From Hypericum androsaemum (Eukaryota; Streptophyta; Magnoliopsida; Malpighiales; Hypericaceae): DNA of 64,000 nt. Where the stretch lies: the NCBI GenBank assembly GCA_963995505.1, contig OZ023186.1, positions 16,251,570 to 16,315,569 of the forward strand. The letters run 5' to 3'. Shown here piece by piece: positions 42,733 through 53,902 of the stretch (positions are counted from its first letter, which is position 1; each line of letters begins with the position of its first letter). The notes under the pieces are model-generated. The model was not told the origin of the DNA. It made no database searches and worked only from the letters and a program-made list of their open reading frames with translations. A program made the translations under genes and the position numbers.

Positions 42733-45700
42733 ATGTCGATTGCTTCCAAATCCATCATCGCCGAGCTCAACAAGGACTTGAAGCTCAACGGCGATAATTA
42801 TGACAACTGGAGCATGAAAATCCAGTGTGTCCTGGAAGAACAGGAAGTTCTTGAGACCATTAATGTTATTATGGTCCAGCCTGAAGATGGTCCAACTGCT
42901 CAGCATAGGCGTGACAAGGACGCCTACTTGGCTTGGAAGAAGAAGAACTCTACTGCTCGTCTCATCTTATTGAGCGCTATGATGGATGATATCACTAGGC
43001 AATTTCGAGCTTTCAAAAATGTAAAGGACCTATGGGATGCGCTTAAGGAGAAATTTGGGAAGATCTCCACCTCAAAGCTACGAGCTTTGACCATAAGGTT
43101 CGACACTTACAAGAAGCGTCCTGATCATACAATGAAGAAGCATCTTCGGGAAATGTCCAACATGATCAGTGAGCTGGTAGAAGCTGGCCATGTGCTTAGT
43201 GACGAGCAGAAGATCCAAGCTGTCATTCGTTCCCTGCCTGCAAATTGGGAACACATGAAGATGACCCTTACCCACGCTGATAATGTCAAGACATTTGATG
43301 ACGTGGCCCGCCACCTTGAGCTGGAAGAGGATCGCCTACTTGCGATCAAAGTCCATCCTGAGGCGCATATGGCTGCTTCAAACTCAAAAGGTGGGAAAAG
43401 GAAGACAGTCCTGAAGGGAAAAGGCAATAAAAGCTGGGGAAACAAAAAGAGCAAAACTGAAAATTCTCCACCCGGGAAGAAGACTTTTGAGCGTAAGAAG
43501 AAGAGAATGGTTAATGTTTTTAAGGTGAAATATTTTAACTGTCAGAAGAAGGGTCACTTTGCAAAAGATTACAAAGAAGAAAAGAAGGTACATCCCTTTA
43601 ACTCATGTGCGAGTGAATTGTATGAATCTAGTACTATCCTTCTAACTGAAAGTCAACCTTTGTGGGTGATTAATTCAGGAGCGACAGACCTTTGTGGGTG
43701 ATTAATTCAGGAGCGACAGACCATGTGACGAAGGATCGTGACACCTTCGTCGAATTTCGACTTCTACCTACTGGAGCAAAATCTATCTATGTAGGCAATA
43801 ATGCACGAGTAGAAGTCAAGGGCATAGGCACATACAGATTGAGCCTACGTGGAGGACGTACCCTGCTTCTAGACGACGTGCTATATGCTCCAGAGATTTG
43901 CCAGAATTTAATTTCAGTTTCATTTTTAATGTCTCTTGGTTTTCGTTGGATATTTGAGAACAATTCTGTTCAGTTATTTTTGAAACATATTTTTTATGGA
44001 TCTGATTATCAATCAAATGGTTTCTTAATTATGGATGTTGATCTGTGTGATTTACCTCGAACAAGTTTTTCTATGGTCACTACCATGCCACCATCTCAGG
44101 ATGATGTTGTGTTGTGGCATTCTAGATTAGGCCATATTGGTCAAGATCGCTTGAATCGTCTAGTTAAGGCAGGACTATTAGGTAACTTGGAAAAGGCTAT
44201 CTTACCTACTTGCGAAAGTTGTCTAGAAGGAAAATCGACTAGAAAACCATTTGGTAAGGGAACTAGAGCCGACTATCCGTTACAATTAATCCATTCAGAT
44301 ATTTGTGGTCCAATGAATGTGAGGGCTAGGCATGGAGCCTATTATTTCATCACATTTATAGATGACTATAGCAGGTATGGTCTAATCTATTTGATTTCTC
44401 ACAAGTCTGAAGCATTAAGTTGCTTCAAGACCTTCATGAATTATGCTGAGAATCAATTAGAATGGAAGATCAAGGCCTTACGAACAGATCGTGGTCGTGA
44501 GTATCTTTCCGATGAGTTTAAAACTCTATGTGATGAAAAAGGAATTGAACATCAGTTGTCCATTCCTCACACACCTCAACAAAATGGGGTAGCAGAAAGA
44601 AGGAATAGGACCCTTCTAGGCATGGTTAGATCTATGATGGCAGAAGCGAATTTACCAATATCATTTTATGGAGATGCACTCCTTACTGCCACATATGTTC
44701 TAAACCGTGTGCCCTCCAAGTCTGTCACTACCACCCCTTACGAATTGTGGACAGGTCGAAAGCCCGATCTAAGCTACTTACGACCGTGGGGGTGTGCATC
44801 TTATGTCCATACCACCTCCAGTAATTTTGATAAATTAGGACCGAGAGGTAAGAAGAGTATCTTCATTAGATACTCTGAAGTATCAAAGGGATATGTGTTC
44901 GTGGGCGAACACGAAAATTGACAAGTGACAGAATTTGAATCACGAGATGTCACATTTTTGGAAAATGATTTTCCAAAATTGGGAGAGGTAAGTAAAGATC
45001 TTACCCTATATGAAACTGACGAGATAGAATCATCTCGATCACTCCCTCCGAGTGGGAGAATAATGGAGGAGGAAGATCATGATTTACCACCTCCAACTGA
45101 TCCGAAAGTTCGTGATCCATATGATCATCATCTTAGTGGGAGTACAATTCCAAATTCTAGTGGGAGTACGAAAATTCGTAGAACTAAAAGAACAAGTATT
45201 CCACGCAGACGATTTGAGGTCGAAGGTGCGAAAGATGCTCTCTTGACATTTACAGATAATGATACAAGTGAGATTCTTTTAGCTATCATACAAGATGATA
45301 ATGAACTTGAGAATGTCTCTGATGCTTTATCATCTCCCGAGAAGAATGAATGGGCTAAAGCAATGGAGTAAGAGATGGCTTCCATGAAGAAAAATCATGT
45401 TTGGGAACTGGTTGACCTGCCTGAAGGGCGTAGGGCAATTGGGAATAAATGGATTCTCAAAATTAAGCGAAAAGCAGATGGTAGCATCGAAAGGTACAAA
45501 GCCCACTTAATTGCCCAGGGATTCACACAGAGGAAAGGGATTGACTATGATGAGACTTTCTCACCTGTTGTAAGATCCACGTCCATCAGGATTATTCTGG
45601 CTATGGTGGCAAATATGAACCTTGAGCTACATCAAATGGATGTTAAGACTGCTTTTCTATATGGAGAATTGGATGAAGAAATCTATATGGTTCAACCAGA

Positions 45701-46863
45701 GGGTTACATCCAAAAAGGCAGCGAACGTAAAGTTTGCAAATTGATGAGATCAATTTATGGCCTAAAACAGTCTTCTAGACAGTGGTACATTCGTTTTTAT
45801 AACACTATCATGTCGTAGGATTTTAAAATGATAGACGAAGACCATTGTGTCTATATTAAACGCTCAGGTAAAAAGTTTGTCATAATTACATTATATGTAG
45901 ATGACATACTATTGGCTGGAAATGACTTGGGATATTTTAACGAGCTCAAAGCTTGGTTTTCGTCCAACTTTGAAATGAAAGATATGGGAGAAGCTGATTA
46001 CGTGCTCGGAATTAAGATTTCGAGGAATCGTTCGAAGAGGCTATTATCTCTTTCTCAAGAGACATATATCCGTAAAGTAGTAGAACGGTTCAACAGTAAT
46101 GACAGTAATCCCAGATATGTCCCAATTGTCAAAGGTCATAATCTGAACAAAAAAATGTGTCCAAAAATAGCTCAGCAAAAACAGGATATGATGAATGTCC
46201 CTTATGCTAATGCGATGGGTTGTCTCATGTATGCAATGTTGTGTACAAGGCCAGATATCTACTATGCTGTTGGGATAGTAAACAGATACCAATCTAATCC
46301 AGGAAGAACACATTGGAAAGCAGTCAAGGGAATTATAAAGTACTTGAATACGACTGCAGAATACTCACTGTGTTACCAAGGTCAAGACCAAACACTGAAA
46401 GGGTATACTGATGCCGATTGTGCAGGAGATGTGGACGAGAAGAAATCCACATCCGGATATGTCTTCTTGCTAGGCGGGGGTGCTATTTCATGAAGTAGCA
46501 AGAAACAGACATGCGTCTCCCTGTCAACTATGGAAGCTGAATATGTTGCTTCTGCAGCTGCTTGCAAGAAGCAGTATAGTTGAAGAGGTTCTTAAACTAT
46601 TTGTCCTAACCAGCGCAGGAGAACCAGTGAGCTTATTTTGCGATAATCAAGCTGCGATAGCTTATGCTAAGAATCCTAGATTTCATAGCAGAGCAAAGCA
46701 TATTGATATCAAGTATCACTTTGTTAGGGATATGGTTGCGTGTAAGGAAGTGAGCATAACACATATACCTATACAGGATATGATAGCAGATCCGATGACT
46801 AAGGGTCTATCTAGAGATATTTTTGTAAAACATGCCAGGTCCCAAGGTTTGCGAAGATGTTAG
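42733..46863 (+). pseudogene. Copia gag-pol polyprotein, multiply broken
   Basis: Gag starts MSIASKSIIAELNKDLKLNG. The zinc knuckle near 43530 reads YFNCQKKGHFAKDY, with Tyr in place of its first and last Cys. The protease site is INSGATD, Asn replacing the catalytic Asp. Integrase follows (HSRLGHIGQDRL, then CESCLEGK, then the DDE core with HSDICGP and TDRGREY), then RT with YVDDILLAGND at about 45896, then RNase H (DADCAGD, TMEAEYVA, DNQAAIAYA). Breaks: a 32-bp tandem duplication at 43657-43720 shifts frame; stops at 44919, 45369, 45816 and 46491; and a frameshift near 46570. The product would be the capsid and enzymes of a cytoplasmic virus-like particle. This copy encodes none of them intact. 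Confidence 0.93.
43657..43720 (+). repeat. 32-bp tandem duplication at the copia protease site
   Basis: Two exact copies (43657-43688 and 43689-43720) of a unit starting CCTTTGTGGGTGATTAATTC. Because 32 is not a multiple of 3, the second copy continues the pol frame while the first stays in the gag frame. Confidence 0.93.
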
Positions 46864-47929
46864 TTTATGCTCATATTAATTTGTTATTCAATAAAAGTAA
46901 AGTTGTTTCAGCAATACATATTGTGTGAATGTTATTTTTGTAACATTTACTTAAATGCATGTCGGACAGAAAAGTAGCCCACTCACACGGGTGTTTACCT
47001 CAGTGGGAGTCAATGGGTTGATTCTTGATTGAGATGAGGCAGTTTTAGGACATCATTCGAGTGCCTGTTCTAAAATATGAACGCCGTCTTGCTTAACTAC
47101 AAAAAATGGACTTGTTAAAGTGCAAGATTATTGATGGTGCATGCAATAGATGCTGCATTAAATAAGTTCTCGAAACTTATTAGGATTATATGGAATCCAA
47201 TGGTAAGAAATAAGTGAAACTTACCATAATTCTGTCTTGATAGCCTGGAGTAGTCTTTGGGCAGACTAAAGCTATTGTTCGTGAACATCGAGGCTGATAC
47301 TCTAGTATGGTATTTTAGTGAGAGACATGCGCTCCTTTTGAAGGAAAGAACATCATAGCACATGGTTCGTGTCATGTGTGTTTTATCGACCTTTTTGGAT
47401 GGGAAATCAATTTATTTAAAAGGTGATTTCAATTTCCCTAGTGTGAGACTAACTCCGAAAACTATGGTTTCCAGAACTCTACCCTTAGGATCCTTAACAT
47501 ATTTTGGAAGTATGATTCAGTGCCGCTAGCTTGGAAAGTCTTTAAAGGGTCATGGTTATGATTCGACCTGGCGAGGCTAACTGGAAAAGCTGGCTGGATC
47601 ATGATGAAAGAAATATCGTTAAAGGAGAAGGTTCTCTATCGATCACATTCTAGAAGCTTCGTGGTTCACTGGCATGCCTATTGTATTGAGATATAATAGT
47701 GAACACGAATAGATTGTTTCAGAAATCACATGTGAGAAACAATGATTGTGAGATAAAACCTAGGGTAATGCATACTATACACGATGGAGGTGCTAATCGA
47801 GATGCTATCATCCAAGTGGCCACTATGTGCTCTTGGGTTTAGCTAAGTGCACTCGATGTATGCTGGTCGCACGGCCTATCTGCCAAACGCAAAAATGAGA
47901 GAATAGATTGATTATGGTCAATCATGTGT
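46864..47929 (+). other. Copia 3' noncoding region
   Basis: About 1.1 kb between the RNase H stop and the purine tract. Small frames on both strands (for example 47115-47375 -) have no recognisable content. Confidence 0.5.
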
Positions 47930-47939
47930 GAGTGGGAGA
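47930..47939 (+). promoter_or_regulatory. Copia polypurine tract
   Basis: GAGTGGGAGA directly before the 3' LTR; primes plus-strand DNA synthesis. Confidence 0.75.
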
Positions 47940-48400
47940 TGAAGGATTATCCACCCATGATTATCCTATTAAATTAAATAAAAGATATTGGATATCTTTT
48001 AGTTTTAATTTAAATTTGAAAGGGATTTGGATGAGGAGAGTTTGTTATACGTGATAACTCTCCCACCCCCTTTCTCCTCCCAGAATTCTCTATTTATACG
48101 GAATAGGGGTTTTTACTAGGAGATAGAGAGAGAGACACACAAACACACACTAGAGAAAAAGAGACGTAGCTTTTTCTCTAGGAGACTCTCAAGGCTTTTA
48201 GGCGGTGAAACCCGATCCCCGCTTCGTGGACGTGAGCGAGGACGACCAGTGACAAGCCTCCCTCGATCCTGTGACATACCTCTTGAAGTACGGACTACGC
48301 TACAAGAGGTAAATATTTTAATATGACTATTTTGATTTAATGATGTGTTCATTAAATATTATGTTTTCGCATTAATTAAGTTTATGCATGAAAACTTTCA
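47940..48400 (+). repeat. Copia 3' LTR
   Basis: Matches 40103-40563 over its full 461 bp apart from scattered, mostly transition differences. Confidence 0.95.
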
Positions 48401-48405
48401 CTTAA

Positions 48406-49562
48406 CAATTAAGAAAATATTTAATCTTGGAGAACTTCAGTTATAATAATTCTTAAATAATATTATTTGGCACGATCTAGACAATCAACTTTACATTGTC
48501 AGTTTGATTAGTTTTAAAAAATATTATTATTTGACACGACTAATACTACCAACCAACCACAAGCATTTAACTCGAAATTTTGCAAGAGATTCGTACCTTT
48601 CCTCATTCAAATGTCTTATCAGTTCGAAATTAAATTAATTAGCACAATACATATTCAAATATCAGGTAGTTAGATTAATGGACACAATAGATATTCAAAT
48701 ATCTGATAATTAAAAAAAAACTAGTACTAATAACCTTATCTCTTTTTTTTGACGGTCATACTACCAACCTTATCGATCCTCACTAATATTGTCAATGATA
48801 TAAAGATTCCTTCGCCTACTAATCACTTATCTGCCACTAACCCAGCTTCGCTTGTTGTTACTGCTGGAGTTTCAATGCTCCCAATGATCATTGTGCACCA
48901 CCTAAGGGTGCCCGTTTCTTTCCATCTCCTGTTGCTCTTGCAGAGCTCTTTCCAAATATTTGAGGTATTTGGCAAAAAATAACTTAAGATGTGAGTTGAC
49001 GCTAAAGAGCATATAGTTTAACGACGACACAAGGCGTTGACAAATTTAGGGAAATTCATGATTCAAACCTTTTTGAATCATGTCAAAGTCAATGCTTGAT
49101 GTAGTTGCAATGTTCACGTGTTCAATATTCCAAAAAGTATCAGCTTACTGTAGGGTATCAGCATTTTAATTAGTTTTGCCACTTAAGGAAAAAAATTAGT
49201 TTAGCCTCTCTGCTTGTCAAACCTAAAGCAGGTTGCATATGGAGTTCTGGTCTTGTAGTATCAATTTCTTCCAAGGCAACGATTAACTTTGCAAAAGAGC
49301 AGACACTAAAACGAACCCAGTACAAGTGTAAAATTACTTGGTTTACGCCGACATTACCACAGAACAGCGATCTCTAGTCATGATCACTCTTACAGCTAGG
49401 ATCAGATAACAGATGAAAAGTTTATAACCATGGGTTTTCTCAAACAATTAACCAGAAAGTGTACAAATACAGAGTCCAGACACGGGTTATATTTCCGTGT
49501 ACAAGTATTGAATCATAGAGTCGGTAGATTTGTTGTATAACAATTGTCGCTGATACAAAATT
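48406..49562. other. Intergenic
   Basis: AT-rich. It holds the presumed 3' UTR of the minus-strand 84-aa gene near 49400-49562. ORF 48749-48982 has no recognisable domain. Confidence 0.45.
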
Positions 49563-50797
49563 TTACTGCTTCCTTGAACTAAAAGCAGCCACTAGAGGTG
49601 CAAATGTTTCATCCACCGCCTTGTTCCAGATGAGCTTGAACTCTGTTCGGAACTGTTTTCCAAATATGGGCTCCTTCAACCAGACAACGTTCAAACAATT
49701 AGAACATCATGACTACTTGAACAAAAAACAATACAGCAAAACGAACATCAATTTAAGAGTTCCGACCGCTAGAAAAAACCAAGCTGCCAATACTAATAGA
49801 CAGACCCATGGAAAAAGGGAAAGCACTATCCCATCCTTCAGAATAGATGACTCTTCTCCTGAAGATGATGCAACAACCGAATGAGCACCTAAACTATGGA
49901 CAGGCAAGCATGAAAAGAGCTGATTCAACGACGTCCCATCACTCATATGCTTGCAACTACATGGTTAAATAATAGATCCACAAAAACCAACAACGGTCTT
50001 CAGATAACAACCAAATTCCAATCAAATCGAAAAGCAAAACAGAACAGTAAAAGACACCACCCCCCCACACCCCCAACCACCAACCCCACCCCCCTCACAA
50101 CCAAAAAAAAACACCGGGAAATCAATCGAAATGAATAGAAAAGGTTGGTAAAGTAGAATGCACCTAACAGTTACAGAAAAACAGAATTGCTCATTCAACA
50201 GCACTGCAAGCTCCACATGTCTCACACTTCAACTTTCACTTCCAGATCTCGACTACACTCAAGCTAACGCATCAAGATCACCCGAACAAAGCCTCGCTTC
50301 CCTTGCATTCTAAGGATGATAAAAATACCGCGTCCCATCGAGCTTACCACCATCATCTAACCACACCACCAAATGCACATCTTAGGGACTAATATCAATA
50401 TAGTTTTAAAAAACGCGTTCCGACCGGAGAAACAAGGACCGAATCATAACAAAACCCTAGCCGATAAAACCCATTCCCAGAATCCTTACATCTAAATAAC
50501 AATCACATTTACATCGATAATAAGGATGGCGAGAAGTTGGAACCTTGGGACGCACGGAGAGGGGATGCGGGTCGTGGGAGGAGATAGAGTCGTACACGCG
50601 CCTCCGCTGCTCGAAGACGGCGATTCCCGCGCACGCGCTCCCTAGGGCGAACCCAAGGAGACGCTCCTGCGAAATAAGCCCCAATAAACGCCAGAAAAAT
50701 CAATCAGTAAGTTTCTAAAAGCTGAAACGGCGTCCGATCGTGTCGTTTAAGGGAGCGATGTTAGGGAATGCCGTACCTGGGCGAGGATGCTGATCAT
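49563..50797 (-). CDS. Conserved small plant protein, unknown function (84 aa)
   Basis: Three exons (50797-50777, 50666-50544, 49673-49563), all GT-AG and in phase, give 84 residues. It begins MISILAQERLLGFALGSACA, whose residues 9-25 could form a short membrane or amphipathic helix, followed by a basic stretch (VFEQRRRVYDSI). The C-terminal half has KEPIFGKQFRTEF, LIWNKAVDETFAPLV and FSSRKQ. I recognise this layout (start MIS-AQERLLGF, EQR, KEPIFGK-FR-EF, WNKAVD-TF, SSR) as that of a small, widespread, uncharacterised plant protein family, from memory and without a search. The first coding exon is only 21 bp (seven codons), so automatic gene finding could miss it or extend exon 2 wrongly. 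Intron 2 is 870 bp and contains a hAT-end-like sequence near 50404. Confidence 0.82.
50404..50450 (+). repeat. hAT end-like fragment in intron 2 of the 84-aa gene
   Basis: GTTTTAAAAAACGCGTTCCG then ACCGG resembles the left terminus of the elements at 19849 and 28336. No right end was recognised, so it is a fragment. Confidence 0.45.
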
Positions 50798-50959
50798 GTT
50801 GGCTCGGACGACAGGTTTGGGTGAGAGAGAAGCGACGGTCGTTTCTGATCGTCGGAGGTTGGGATTTGGGAAGTGGAGGAAGGAAGGGGGTGGCGTCTGG
50901 GTGTATGTTTTTCCGTGGACACGGGCCCGAAATGGGCTTTGGCCTACAAGTTCCCGGAT

Positions 50960-51085
50960 ATCACTACACTAACTAATTCAAATTCGAGTCGAGTAGAATA
51001 TTTGAAAAATATGGTAAAATTTTCTCTTTAAATATTAAGTTAAAAAAATTTCCTTATCAATTAATCTAGTACTATTTATTTTTTA
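50960..51085 (-). mobile_element. Decayed SINE copy
   Basis: The minus strand carries TAATATTTAAAGAGAAAATT, TTACCATATTTTTCAAATAT and CTCGACTCGAATTTGAATTAG, in the order of the 39313-39473 body and tail. Ends uncertain. Confidence 0.45.
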
Positions 51086-51450
51086 GATATTTTGTTGGGA
51101 TGGTAGACGGAATTTTTTAGATTTGTACGATGTAAAACTAGAATTTTTCTAATCGACACTTCAATAATAAATACTTAATTTTAAAGTTGGTTAAATCTCA
51201 GCTATCCTTTTTTATCTACATGGCATGTCATGCCATCCCATTTATCCACGTATGCTAATTTTTTTTAAAAATCTCATAATTTTTAATCATTTTTAAATAA
51301 ATTCATTACTGAAACATCCACCCTTATTTTTTTAATCATAAAATCCTAACTTTACTTTTGCTTCTCCATTTTTATATTTCGTCCTCTCCGTCGAACATTA
51401 ACTACACCAAAAAAAATTTCACATTCTTCAAATACAAATAACCAATCTTC

Positions 51451-51460
51451 AATAATGGGG
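51451..51460 (+). repeat. Candidate LINE target-site duplication, left
   Basis: AATAATGGGG; the same 10 bases follow the LINE tail at 63099-63108. Confidence 0.6.
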
Positions 51461-53040
51461 TTGGTGGGGAAGCTGATCTCCGAGTCTCTTTCATTCCCCA
51501 ATGATAAAGGTCTGCGTCGTTAAATCATGGGCGATGCTACCGGCCGATCTTGAGGTTTGTGCTCCGGGCCAATTTATTTTCTTCACCTTCAAGAATCTCG
51601 ATGATCGTAATAGGGCTTTCAATAATATTCCTTGGTCGGTGGCAAATCATCATCTCATCTTAAAAGAGTGGGATCCAGAGATTCCGTGGATTGAGATTGA
51701 TTTCTCCACGACGGTTTTTAATGAACAAGTTCATGGACTCCCCAAAAATTTGATTAACCGCAAAACGGTTGCGATTGTGGATCGCCAGTTTAAAGGCGTG
51801 GTCTCCGTCGATAAAGATGAGTTGGCCCACCCTGGTTTGGGTGCTGCTCTTCGTCTTAAGGTGGTTCCGACGGGAATCCACATCACCAGGCCTGGCTTGG
51901 AGTCACGGCAAATTTCCTTTAAGTATGAAAGGTTGCCGGTCTTCTGATTTTTCTGCGTAAAGATGGGACATTCGTCAGAGATCTGTAACATTGATGGTAT
52001 TTTGTTAAAGTTATATCGGAGCTTTGTAGTGGATGATCTCCCCTTTGGTACTTGGTTGCACGCTGATATGGGCTTTCCTAGTCGATCCTATCCGGCGATG
52101 AACTCCAGGCCATGGCCCTCGCCACAATGCTTGGATCCCGCCTCTTTCTGTGCTCCTAGTGTCAATTCGGAGAGGCCGAGTCCCAGGTCAGGTTTACTTC
52201 AACTGCCCCTTATCCCTTCAGTAGCTGCCCCGGTGATCCCTTCTTATGTGGAGGCTGGTCGGCACCGGGGTTTGGTTGATGGTCTTACTGATAATTACCA
52301 GAATATCCTCCCAAGATTCTCTGAAGTGTTGTCTTCAGTTGATAGGGGCAAATTGGTGATTGCGGAGGCAGACCTCTGTCTTCCGAGTTCGTCGAGAAGT
52401 ATACAGGGTGGGCATGATGTAGTTCCTTCCTCGTCCACTTGTTCTGTGGCTGGTATGGGGTCCTCCACGAGTAGATAACTAGCCTCTTCTAGTTCGGTCA
52501 GGACTCCACTTGGCCCTCTTCAGTCAGATTCGGAAATCCCTAAGCAGAGTTATGAGCTAAACAAACCAGAACTACCTAGTTCCTTATGCCCTAGTTCCCT
52601 TCCACTTAGAAAACCCTCTCACTTACACGCTGAATCCTCTAGCCTAACCAACCCTCTCACTTACACGCTGAATCCTCTAGCCTAACCACTCCCTCTACTC
52701 GTGATATCAGTTCCATTCCAACTAACCCTACCTTATCCCCAATCGTTAAAATATCCAACCCTGCACTAAAGAGGAAACTTCCTTGTAGCTTACAGGCTAC
52801 CCCTTCCATTCCAACAAAAAAACAAAAAGGAGCTACATTTTTTTCTAACAAGTTTTTGGCTATTGCCTCTACTGTTTCTTCTCAGGTAAAAGATCTCTCT
52901 TTTGTCGTTGGCAGTTCAACTGAACCTCTTGCGCCTAAAGGTAAATCTCTCTCCCTTTCGACAAAATGCCGTGGCAAATCTTTGGCGATAGAAAAGAAAA
53001 AATTTTCTACTCTAAAATCCAAATCGAATTAAGTGTTATG
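51461..53040 (+). pseudogene. LINE ORF1: DUF4283 and CCHC-knuckle nucleic-acid-binding protein
   Basis: Begins with LVGKLISESLSF, then a one-base frameshift near 51500, then the DUF4283-like body (GQFIFFTFKNLDDRNRAFNN, IPWSVANHHLILKEWDP, and a LPKNLINRKTVAIV region). The CX2CX4HX4C knuckle near 51944-51985 has lost its first Cys to a TGA stop (FF-C-VKMGH-SSEI-C follows). A Ser/Pro-rich tail to about 52478 is followed by further stops and a 38-bp tandem duplication at 52612-52687. In LINEs this protein coats the RNA. This copy is not functional. Confidence 0.78.
52612..52687 (+). repeat. 38-bp tandem duplication in LINE ORF1
   Basis: The unit beginning AACCCTCTCACTTACACGCT occurs twice with period 38 bp (from 52612 and from 52650), differing at no position I can see. 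Confidence 0.85.
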
Positions 53041-53337
53041 GGTGTTGTAAACCCTCCTATGCAATTGGAGGCAAATCTTACTACCCTTTCAAATTCTTCG
53101 TTTGGTCTGGGAGGTTCGGCTCCCTCCGTGCTTGATTATTCCTAGGAGACAATTGCTTTATCTCCCGAGAAAAAAATGAGTTATTTGGTTTGGAACATCA
53201 GGGGTTTAGGCACTCCCTTGATGGTCCGTATGTTGAAAGGCCTGGTTCGTAAGCACTCTCCCAAACTTGTCTTTCTGATGGAAACAAAAAATCAAAGTAA
53301 GATGGTTGATAAGATTCGTCGTAACTGTAAATATGTT

Positions 53338-53388
53338 CACTGCTTCCTGAGTGAATGTCACCACCGTAAGGCTGCAGAACTCAATCAG
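53338..53388 (+). other. ~50-bp filler copied from the gypsy element at its host junction
   Basis: Between the LINE sequence (up to TATGTT) and the edge of the gypsy LTR lie about 50 bp that match the interior of the same gypsy element at 56788-56838 with a single mismatch (GCAGAACTC against GCAAAACTC). In the interior they are part of the gag-protease coding region on the minus strand. They belong neither to the LTR nor to the LINE. Confidence 0.8.
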
Positions 53389-53902
53389 TGGTGTAAAGCT
53401 TTCACCTTTTTAGTGAAGCCACGTAAGACTGACCTTTAAGAAAGGGGAGAATAGAACAAAAGGGATAATTGTTGTCACGAGAGAGAGAGAGAGAGAGAGA
53501 GAATCAGAAAATCAGAGAAAGAGACAAAAACGGTTGGCCTCGAATTCCTCCACCATCTGGCCTCCCTTCCAAAGATGGCAACTTCCCTTTTTATATTCAC
53601 ATGTCATACTCAGATCAGTGGACTGACCTAGCTGATCTAAGGACTTACCCCTAGTGGGCTTGCTACATTGGCCTCTGGCCCAACACAAAACTAAATAGCA
53701 ATGGCCTCAGGCCCAAATGGAAATACAAATCACAATGGCCAGTACACAGCCCGTTCCTTTCTCCTCCTTCCCATTAACCAACAGACAAATCACTTCGAAC
53801 CTCTCCATCCTCCTTTGTCCCCCCTTCCACCATCACCATGGCTGAGTTCTTCTCCTGCATGTTCTCAATAGCCATGGATCGAGCATCCAATTCAACCGTG
53901 CA
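53389..53902 (-). repeat. Gypsy 3' LTR
   Basis: Pairs with 58607-59113. The plus strand begins TGGTGTAAAGCTTTCACC and ends TTCAACCGTGCA. The copies differ by about eight bases in a GA microsatellite (53480-53503) and a handful of substitutions. Confidence 0.9.

Larger units (their letters stand above)
40103..48400 (+). mobile_element. Complete Ty1/copia retrotransposon, coding-defective
   Basis: An 8.3-kb element with two 461-bp LTRs (40103-40563 and 47940-48400), both starting TGAAGGATTATC and ending TTCA. It has a perfect 5-bp target duplication, a tRNA-iMet primer site just inside the left LTR and a purine tract before the right LTR. The LTRs differ at about a dozen positions by eye (roughly 2.5%), so insertion is fairly recent. 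The order gag, protease, integrase, RT, RNase H defines Ty1/copia. A leader of about 2.2 kb before gag and about 1.1 kb of noncoding sequence after RNase H are longer than usual. Confidence 0.96.

Noticed and set aside
43692..44921. Programmed -1/+1 frameshift between copia gag and pol
   Set aside because: The frame change is fully explained by the exact 32-bp tandem duplication at this point.
53774..53902. Overlap of the gypsy polyprotein end with its 3' LTR as an error
   Set aside because: The frame and chromodomain-like sequence continue naturally to a stop inside the LTR; overlaps of this kind occur in chromoviruses.
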